Origin: Halotalea alkalilenta DSM 17697
GTDB taxonomy: Bacteria; Pseudomonadota; Gammaproteobacteria; Pseudomonadales; Halomonadaceae
Length of the DNA: 64,000 bases
Direction: 5' to 3'
Assembly (NCBI RefSeq): GCF_000621205.1
Contig: NZ_JHYY01000014.1
Coordinates: 62,001-126,000, forward strand
Below, one piece after another: positions 58,808 to 64,000 of the stretch. The notes under the pieces are model-generated. The model saw only the letters and a list, made by a program, of their open reading frames with translations, searched no databases and had not been told where the DNA came from. The translations under genes were made by a program, and so were the position numbers. Positions within the stretch are counted from its first letter, which is position 1. Each line of letters opens with the position of its first letter.

Positions 58808-59983
58808 ATGTCCCTTCCCACCCAACCCGATCCCGTACGCGCACGCATCCAGGAGTACCTGCCCGAGATGGTTTCGCTGCGCCGCGACATCCATACCCAC
58901 CCCGAGCTCGGCTACCACGAGCATCGCACCAGCGACCTGGTCGCCGAGCGGCTCGAGCGATGGGGCTTCGAGGTCGATCGCGGGCTCGGCGGCACCGGGG
59001 TGGTCGGCACCCTGAAGCGCGGCAGCGGCAGCGCCGTGATCGGGCTGCGCGCCGACATGGACGCGCTGCCGATCGAGGAAGCCACCGGACTGCCCTACGC
59101 CAGCCGCAATCCGGGCGTGATGCATGCCTGCGGCCACGATGGCCATACCACCACCCTGCTCACCGCGGCGCGCTATCTCGCCGAGCATGGCGAGTTCGAC
59201 GGCACCCTGCGCGTGATCTTCCAGCCCGCCGAGGAGAGCCTCGCCGGTGCTTTGAAGATGCTCGAGGAAGGGCTGTTCGAACGCTTCCCTTGCGATGCGA
59301 TCTTCGGCCTGCACAACATGCCGGGCGTACCGGCCGGCAAGCTCTGCTTCGTCGAGGGACCGACCATGGCCTCCTCCGACACCGCGATCATTCGCGTCCA
59401 GGGCCGCGGCGGCCACGGCGCAGTGCCCCAGCTCTCGGTGGACCCGGTGGTCGCGGCCGCCTCGCTGGTCATGGCGCTGCAGAGCGTGGTCTCGCGCAAC
59501 GTGGCACCGCTCGAGACCGGCGTGGTGACGATCGGCAGCATCCAGGGCGGCTCGGTCAGCAACGTGATCCCCGATAGCGTGGAGTTGAAGCTCACCATAC
59601 GGGCGTTCTCCAACCAGGTCCGCGACCTGCTCGAACGCCGGATCATCGAGATCAGCAAGGCCCAGGCGCAAAGCTTCGGTGCCGAAGCGCTGATCGACTA
59701 CCAGCGCGGCTATCCGGTGCTGGTGAACCATGCCGGCGAGACCCAGCTGGCCCGCGAAGTGGCGCTCGAGCACTTCGGCGAGGATGCGATAGAAGCCGGC
59801 TTCGAGCCGATCACTGCCAGCGAGGACTTCGCCTACATGCTCGAGAAGGTGCCCGGCTGCTACCTGTTCCTCGGCAACGGCGACAGCGCTTCGCTGCACA
59901 ACCCAGGCTACAACTTCAACGATGAGATCCTGCCCGTCGGCGCGGCCTACTGGGTCAAGCTGGTCGAGCGCTATCTCGGGTGA
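58808..59983 (+). CDS. M20 family amidohydrolase (HipO/IAA-amino acid hydrolase type)
   Basis: 391 residues. M20D features: MVSLRRDIHTHPELGYHEHR, IGLRADMDALPIEEATGLPY, the metal-binding MHACGHDGHTTTLLTAA, the catalytic pair in IFQPAEESLAGALKM, GRGGHGAVPQLSVDPVV and ITASEDFAYMLEKVPG. Hydrolyses N-acyl amino acids or an aromatic amide such as hippurate, in the cytoplasm. GGAG upstream of ATG 58808, 29 bases after the MHS gene; stop overlaps the next gene start as GTGA. Together with the MHS importer and the DadA-like oxidase it suggests use of an N-acyl amino acid. Confidence 0.92.
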   Translation: MSLPTQPDPVRARIQEYLPEMVSLRRDIHTHPELGYHEHRTSDLVAERLERWGFEVDRGLGGTGVVGTLKRGSGSAVIGLRADMDALPIEEATGLPYASRNPGVMHACGHDGHTTTLLTAARYLAEHGEFDGTLRVIFQPAEESLAGALKMLEEGLFERFPCDAIFGLHNMPGVPAGKLCFVEGPTMASSDTAIIRVQGRGGHGAVPQLSVDPVVAAASLVMALQSVVSRNVAPLETGVVTIGSIQGGSVSNVIPDSVELKLTIRAFSNQVRDLLERRIIEISKAQAQSFGAEALIDYQRGYPVLVNHAGETQLAREVALEHFGEDAIEAGFEPITASEDFAYMLEKVPGCYLFLGNGDSASLHNPGYNFNDEILPVGAAYWVKLVERYLG

Positions 59984-60678
59984 CATCGTGGCCCGCGACC
60001 ACCCCGATCGGGGTGATCATGCTGGCGACCCGCTTCCCCCGCCCGCCGGGAGACATCGGTCATCCCGATACCCTCGGCGGTCGGGGGCTCTATGCGCGCG
60101 TCGAGGCGGCACGCGTTTCCAATGTAGTGGTCGATGGCCCGATCGACGCCGAAGTGGTCGAAGCGATGGCGCAGGCCGGTAATGCGCTGGTCGAGCGCGG
60201 TGCGAAGCTGCTCACCACCTCCTGCGGCTTCGCCTGCGCGATCCACGATCGTCTCCAGGCCCGCCTGCCAGTACCGCTGGTCTCCTCGGCGCTGAACCTG
60301 CTGCCGACGCTGGCGAAGCGCTTTGCCGATGACGCCCCCATCGGGATACTGACCTTCGATGGCCGCGTGCTGAACCGCCGTCACTTCGGTCGTTTCTGGT
60401 CGCCGCGCGCGGTGATCCAGGGCATCGAGGAGGGACGGGAACTGCACCGGGTGATCAGCGGGGACCTGGATAGGCTCGATCCACGCACAGCCGAAGCCGA
60501 TGTGCTGGAAGCCGGTGAAGCGTTGCTGACTCGAGCCCCAGGCTGTGTGGCGATACTACTCGAGTGCACCAATCTGCCACCCTACCGGAGCGCGCTCGAA
60601 CGCAGCCTCGGGCTGCCGGTATTCGATCTGGGAGATGCGCTCGCAGACGCTGACGCACGAATCGCTCGACAGATGTAA
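59980..60678 (+). CDS. Aspartate/glutamate racemase superfamily protein
   Basis: 232 residues beginning with GTG 59980, which overlaps the M20 stop (GTGA). The two catalytic cysteine motifs are visible: LLTTSCGFACAI (about residue 82) and ILLECTNLPPYRSAL (about residue 194). PIGVIMLATRFPRPPGDIGH and PIGILTFDG match the core. Amino-acid racemase, arylmalonate decarboxylase or maleate isomerase relatives share this fold, so the reaction is uncertain. As partner of an amidohydrolase and a D-amino-acid-type oxidase it may racemise the released amino acid. Confidence 0.8.
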   Translation: MTSWPATTPIGVIMLATRFPRPPGDIGHPDTLGGRGLYARVEAARVSNVVVDGPIDAEVVEAMAQAGNALVERGAKLLTTSCGFACAIHDRLQARLPVPLVSSALNLLPTLAKRFADDAPIGILTFDGRVLNRRHFGRFWSPRAVIQGIEEGRELHRVISGDLDRLDPRTAEADVLEAGEALLTRAPGCVAILLECTNLPPYRSALERSLGLPVFDLGDALADADARIARQM

Positions 60679-60720
60679 CGACGCACATAGCGACAGACAT
60701 AACACCAAACATAACGACAA
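60673..60720 (+). repeat. Four 12-bp degenerate tandem repeats
   Basis: ATGTAACGACGC, ACATAGCGACAG, ACATAACACCAA, ACATAACGACAA (60673-60720) share the pattern ACATAACGACAA. They begin over the racemase stop codon and run to just before the ribosome site of the next gene. Copy number could set the spacing in the operon. Confidence 0.65.
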
Positions 60721-60738
60721 CGATCCGGAAGCTTTTCG

Positions 60739-62079
60739 ATGTGGTCCGTACTCATCCCCTTCCTGCTGCTGTTCGCCATCACCCTGCTCCCCTTACCCAG
60801 AATCGGCGGCGACGTGCGCCTCGCTCTGCTCGCAGCAGGCGTCTCAGCGGCGCTGCTCCAGGGGCTAGCGCCGAGCGATTGGCCGATGGCGATCATCGAT
60901 GGCATCGATCGGCTCTCCTGGGTGATCTGGCTGTCGCTGTTCGGCAGCCTCTATGCCGAGACCCAGCTGAGAATCGGCGCGATGCGTACCACGCTGGATT
61001 TGCTCGGCGCACTGTTCGGCCGCTCGCCGGCCGGGCTGGTCTGCGCGGTGATCGTCACCCTGGTGCTCGGCGGCTCGCTGCTGGGCGATGCGATCGCGGC
61101 CTCGGCGGTGGTCGGTTTCCTGGTAGTACGCTCGCTGGCCGAGCTGGGCATCTCCGGTGAGCGGATCGCCGCGATCATCCTCCTCGGTGCACTGGTCGGC
61201 TCGGGGATGCCGCCGATTTCCCAGTCCTTCATCATGGCCGCCGCCTTCACCGGTATCGCACCGGAGACAGTGATGAATCCCTGGGGCTACGTCACCATGC
61301 TGGTCACGCTGGCGGTGGCGCTGGCCAATGGCGTCTGGCTGGTACGCGGACGGCGGATGCCGGCAGGCCTCGCTACCCTGCCGCCGGCCATGACCACGCT
61401 GCGCCGGGGTGCGCCTAGCCTGCTGCCGCTCGGCGTGCTGCTGGTGATGGTGACACTGCTCTCTGGAGGCTGGCTATCGTTCTCCGCACTCCCGGGCTAT
61501 GCCGCTCTCTCGGCGACCCCGGTGCTCAAGGGCATCGCCTTCAGCGTGGTGCTGGCGATCATCGTCGCCACCCTGTTCACCCTGCCCTACCGCCAGGTGC
61601 GTAGCGATCTGCCCTCGGTCTGCACCAATGCCCTCAGGAAGGTCGCGAAGACGGTGCAGATCCAGCTCTGTGCCGGCGCGATGATCGGCCTTTTCCACCA
61701 CGCCGGGCTGCTGGGGTCGATCCGTGACTTCGCCACCCAGCTCGATGTCGGGACGATGAAGCTCGGCGGCGGTCTGGCCGTGGTGCTGGTCGGCATGGTC
61801 ACCGGTTCGCAGACCACCGCGCAGACCGCGATCGTCGGCGTCATGGCGCCGACCATGGTGGATCTCGGGCTCGATCCGGTCGCGGTAGCGATCGGCGCGG
61901 CGCACCTGGCAATGGCGGGACAGGCCATGCCCCCCGTGGGCCTGACCACCTTCGTGGTCGCCGGGCTGATCGGCGGCATTCTCAACGTCCGTGTCGATCC
62001 GCTGCGGGCGATGCTGCTCTCGGTGCCGCTGTCGCTGTGCTTTCTCGCCTTCGGTGCACTCTACTGGTACATGGCTTAG
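60739..62079 (+). CDS. Orphan DctM-like membrane permease
   Basis: 446 residues, ten or more hydrophobic segments. The pattern resembles TRAP large subunits: GGSLLGDAIAASAVVGFLVV, LLGALVGSGMPPISQSFIMA and GMVTGSQTTAQTAIVGVMAP, then AAHLAMAGQAMPPVGLTTFV near the end. No DctQ or binding protein is beside it, unlike the 0.8-3.7 kb TRAP operon. It is therefore either a stand-alone permease of the wider ion-transporter superfamily or a part of a split system. GGAAG eight bases before ATG 60739. Substrate is presumably linked to the amidohydrolase pathway (inference). Confidence 0.7.
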   Translation: MWSVLIPFLLLFAITLLPLPRIGGDVRLALLAAGVSAALLQGLAPSDWPMAIIDGIDRLSWVIWLSLFGSLYAETQLRIGAMRTTLDLLGALFGRSPAGLVCAVIVTLVLGGSLLGDAIAASAVVGFLVVRSLAELGISGERIAAIILLGALVGSGMPPISQSFIMAAAFTGIAPETVMNPWGYVTMLVTLAVALANGVWLVRGRRMPAGLATLPPAMTTLRRGAPSLLPLGVLLVMVTLLSGGWLSFSALPGYAALSATPVLKGIAFSVVLAIIVATLFTLPYRQVRSDLPSVCTNALRKVAKTVQIQLCAGAMIGLFHHAGLLGSIRDFATQLDVGTMKLGGGLAVVLVGMVTGSQTTAQTAIVGVMAPTMVDLGLDPVAVAIGAAHLAMAGQAMPPVGLTTFVVAGLIGGILNVRVDPLRAMLLSVPLSLCFLAFGALYWYMA

Positions 62080-62095
62080 GGCGAGCCGACTCGCC
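62080..62095 (+). terminator. Small hairpin between DctM-like and DadA-like genes
   Basis: GGCGAG-CCGA-CTCGCC followed by TTGATT, immediately after the permease stop. Possibly attenuates the next gene. Confidence 0.4.
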
Positions 62096-62115
62096 TTGAT
62101 TGGAGGGCCAATGCA

Positions 62116-63375
62116 ATGACTTCGCCTCACTCTCGCACCGATATCGCCGTGGTCGGCGCCGGTGCCGTGGGCACCTGCACCGCGCTCGCCCTGCAGCAGA
62201 AAGGCTTTAACGTGAGCCTGTTCGAGCGTCTCGTCACAGGCACGCAAATGACCTCCTACGGCAACGCAGGCGTCATCACCCACTCTTCGGTGATTCCGCT
62301 CAACGTATCGAACCTTTGGCGCAAGCTGCCGCGTCTGGCCGCGAATCTCGACCCGGGATTGCGCATCGCGCTGGGCTACCTGCCGCGCGCGGCGCCGTGG
62401 CTGGCCCGCTTCGTCCGCGGCTGCAACCCTGACTCGGTGGCTACGCGCGCGCTCGCGCTCGAGCGGCTGGTCGCTCCTGCGCTGGACGCCCACCGGCGCC
62501 TTTCCCGCGCCGCTGGCTGCGAGGGTCGCCTGCACCACAGCGGCTGGCTCAAGCTCTACAGGGGAGAAGCCAGCCATCGCGCAGCGGCCGGCGAGCGTCG
62601 ACTCTGGGATGATCTCGGAGTCGAATACCACGAGCTCGAAGGCCGGGCGCTCGAGGAGTACCTGGATCACGGCGCCAAGGTCTATGCACGCGGCACGCTG
62701 ATTCCCAACACCTCCTACGTCGATGACCCCGGCGCGTTGGTCGGCGCCTACCGGCGGATGTTCGTGCACCGCGGCGGGCGGCTGGAAGAGCTTGCTGCGC
62801 CAGCGCTGGTGCCCACTGCCTCGGGATTTCGCATCGCCGGCTGTCCGCGGGACTTCGCTCAAGCGGTGGTCTGCGCCGGCCCCTGGTCGCTCGACCTGCT
62901 CGCCCCGCTGGGCTATCGGCTACCGATGATCAGCGAGCGGGGCTACCACCAGGAGTTTCTCGAGGCGCGACCGGGTAGCGTGCGGGCCCCGTTCCACGAC
63001 GTCGAAGCGGCCTTCGTCTGCACCCCGATGGCGGGACGGCTGCGGATACTTTCCGGCATCGAGCTGGATGACCGTGACCGCCCGCCGACGCCGCGCCAGC
63101 TCACCCGGCTGCTACCTCGCGCAAGGGAAGCGGTAGGGCTCGGCGAGGCGCAGGGCGCTCCTTGGCTTGGGCGACGCCCTTCGCTGCCCGACGGCATGCC
63201 GGTGCTCGGCGCCGCACCGCGCCACCCCGGACTATGGTTCGGCTTCGGCCACGGACACATCGGCCTTTCGACCAGCGCGATCAGCGGTGAATGGCTCGCC
63301 GAGATGGTCTGCGCCGGACGAGAGCTCGACGCCTATCGCGCCTTCAGTCCGCGAAGATTCCTTACCGCGCGCTGA
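62116..63375 (+). CDS. FAD-dependent D-amino acid dehydrogenase-like oxidoreductase
   Basis: 419 residues. Begins TDIAVVGAGAVGTCTALALQ (FAD-binding GxGxxG), continues SYGNAGVITHSSVIPLNVSN, and has GYHQEFLE, MAGRLRILSGIELDD and the C-terminal FAD-binding GLWFGFGHGHIGLSTSAISG of the DAO/DadA superfamily. Oxidises a D-amino acid or another amine/imino acid and passes electrons to the membrane. Last gene of the MHS-M20-racemase-permease unit. GGAGG lies nine bases before ATG 62116 (an ATG at 62111 is out of frame). Confidence 0.87.
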   Translation: MTSPHSRTDIAVVGAGAVGTCTALALQQKGFNVSLFERLVTGTQMTSYGNAGVITHSSVIPLNVSNLWRKLPRLAANLDPGLRIALGYLPRAAPWLARFVRGCNPDSVATRALALERLVAPALDAHRRLSRAAGCEGRLHHSGWLKLYRGEASHRAAAGERRLWDDLGVEYHELEGRALEEYLDHGAKVYARGTLIPNTSYVDDPGALVGAYRRMFVHRGGRLEELAAPALVPTASGFRIAGCPRDFAQAVVCAGPWSLDLLAPLGYRLPMISERGYHQEFLEARPGSVRAPFHDVEAAFVCTPMAGRLRILSGIELDDRDRPPTPRQLTRLLPRAREAVGLGEAQGAPWLGRRPSLPDGMPVLGAAPRHPGLWFGFGHGHIGLSTSAISGEWLAEMVCAGRELDAYRAFSPRRFLTAR

Positions 63376-63391
63376 GCCAGGCCCCGCGCCG

Positions 63392-64000
63392 CTAGCTCCT
63401 CTGGCCAGCGGTCAGCAGACGCACACCGAGGCCGATGAACATCGCACCGAGCAGCCGGTCGAGCCAGCGGGCGACGTTCTCGCGGCTGCGCAGCCAAAGG
63501 GTCATCCGCGAGGCGCAGAGAATCAGCGCAAGCTCCACCGGGACCGCCACCAGGGTGACCAGGCAGCCCAGCACCGCCAGCTGCGCCCATACCGGCCAGA
63601 CATCGGCCAGTTCGGGACGCACGAACTGCGGCAGGAACGCCATGAAAAATAGCGCGGTCTTGGGGTTGAGCACGTCGATGAGCACGCCCTGGCGAAACGT
63701 CGCCCAGCCGCTGACCGGCCCTTTGGCCGCGGCCCGCGGGGCCAGCCCGCTCCCCGCGTTGCGCAGCGCCTGGATCCCGAGCCAGCAGAGATAGGCCGCG
63801 CCGAGCAGCTTGACCAGCGTGAACAGGGTGCTCGAGGCGACCAACAGCGCCGAGAGACCGACCGCCGCCGCACTGACATGGAACAGCGTGCCACACCACA
63901 GGCCGGCGGCGGCCCATAGCCCGATGCGTCGCCCCTGGACGCAGCTCTTGCCGAGCCAATAGAGCATATCGGGCCCCGGTGTGAGGTTGATCACCAGGGC
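63392..64000 (-). CDS. LysE/RhtB family exporter, 5' end missing
   Basis: 203 codons visible; the start lies beyond 64000. Already at the edge is the LysE motif NLTPGPDMLYWLGKSCVQGR, followed by membrane helices with GLSALLVASSTLFTLVKLLG, GAAYLCWLGIQALR, LIDVLNPKTALFFMAFLPQF and a C-terminal LGAMFIGLGVRLL. Exports amino acids or homoserine lactones from the cytoplasm. Convergent with the DadA-like operon, 16 bases apart. Confidence 0.88.
   Translation of the reverse strand, partial: ALVINLTPGPDMLYWLGKSCVQGRRIGLWAAAGLWCGTLFHVSAAAVGLSALLVASSTLFTLVKLLGAAYLCWLGIQALRNAGSGLAPRAAAKGPVSGWATFRQGVLIDVLNPKTALFFMAFLPQFVRPELADVWPVWAQLAVLGCLVTLVAVPVELALILCASRMTLWLRSRENVARWLDRLLGAMFIGLGVRLLTAGQRS

Noticed and set aside
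60739-62079. DctM-like permease as part of a complete TRAP system
   Set aside because: No small permease or binding protein gene is adjacent, so only an orphan permease can be claimed.
1-64000. tRNA, rRNA, prophage or IS transposase genes
   Set aside because: I found no cloverleaf-like tRNA, rRNA segment, integrase, phage structural or transposase gene. A systematic covariance-model scan was not possible here.

Overview
The window is GC-rich, densely coded bacterial chromosome, with no phage, plasmid or IS transposase genes. The gene set points to a Gammaproteobacterium, most likely a Halomonadaceae member (Halomonas/Halotalea/Kushneria type). It includes a BetT-type choline carrier, a fused EIIA-HPr-EI fructose PTS with a Cra-type regulator, DbpA, MtfA, LysO, TRAP transporters, paired bestrophins and Fur-controlled siderophore receptors. 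The family assignment is an inference from gene content.

Layout. 1-5 kb (minus): a translationally coupled operon, amidase > TRAP dctPQM > pxpB > pxpC, for uptake and ring opening of a hydantoin/5-oxoproline-like compound, divergent from a D-2-hydroxyacid dehydrogenase across a GntR-type palindrome. 6-10 kb: PLP aminotransferase, DUF3108 protein, FadR-type GntR regulator, LysO exporter. 10.2-13.3 kb: BaeSR-like two-component system with a Spy-like periplasmic protein. 13.4-13.7 kb: first copy of a 330-bp repeat inside a split terminator. 14.4-16.9 kb: betT under a BetI-like operator. 17-24.5 kb: fruBKA with divergent cra, then a histidine phosphatase. 24.7-25 kb: second copy of the 330-bp element, then ggt. 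27-37 kb: PhoD-like phosphatase, two bestrophins, a di-Mop molybdate-binding protein, ltaE-lldD-GNAT, dbpA and a TraB/GumN protein. 37-42.5 kb: modABC, agmatinase, a decayed GNAT gene, a 225-bp tandem repeat array and a short ModE. 43-53 kb: aldo/keto reductase and an iron locus (two TonB-dependent receptors, a YncE-like propeller, a methyltransferase and an IroE-type siderophore esterase). 53-57 kb: GST, a GNAT-nitrilase fusion, a small lipoprotein, MtfA and a thioesterase. 57.4-63.4 kb: a five-gene catabolic operon (MHS carrier, M20 amidohydrolase, Asp/Glu-racemase-like, orphan DctM-like permease, DadA-like oxidase). A LysE exporter runs off the right edge.

How it fits together: most of the window is nutrient acquisition (amino-acid derivatives, fructose, choline, molybdate, iron), with recognisable local operators for Cra, BetI, ModE, Fur and a GntR protein. 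The least explained part is the 330-bp element. Two equal-length copies, about 94% identical, have matching imperfect terminal inverted repeats. Each is bracketed by a 19-20 bp duplicated palindrome, and in one case the duplicated palindrome is a complete bidirectional terminator. It looks like a small non-autonomous mobile element that targets hairpins, and it carries a 68-codon minus-strand frame in which the three differences within the first 49 codons are silent.
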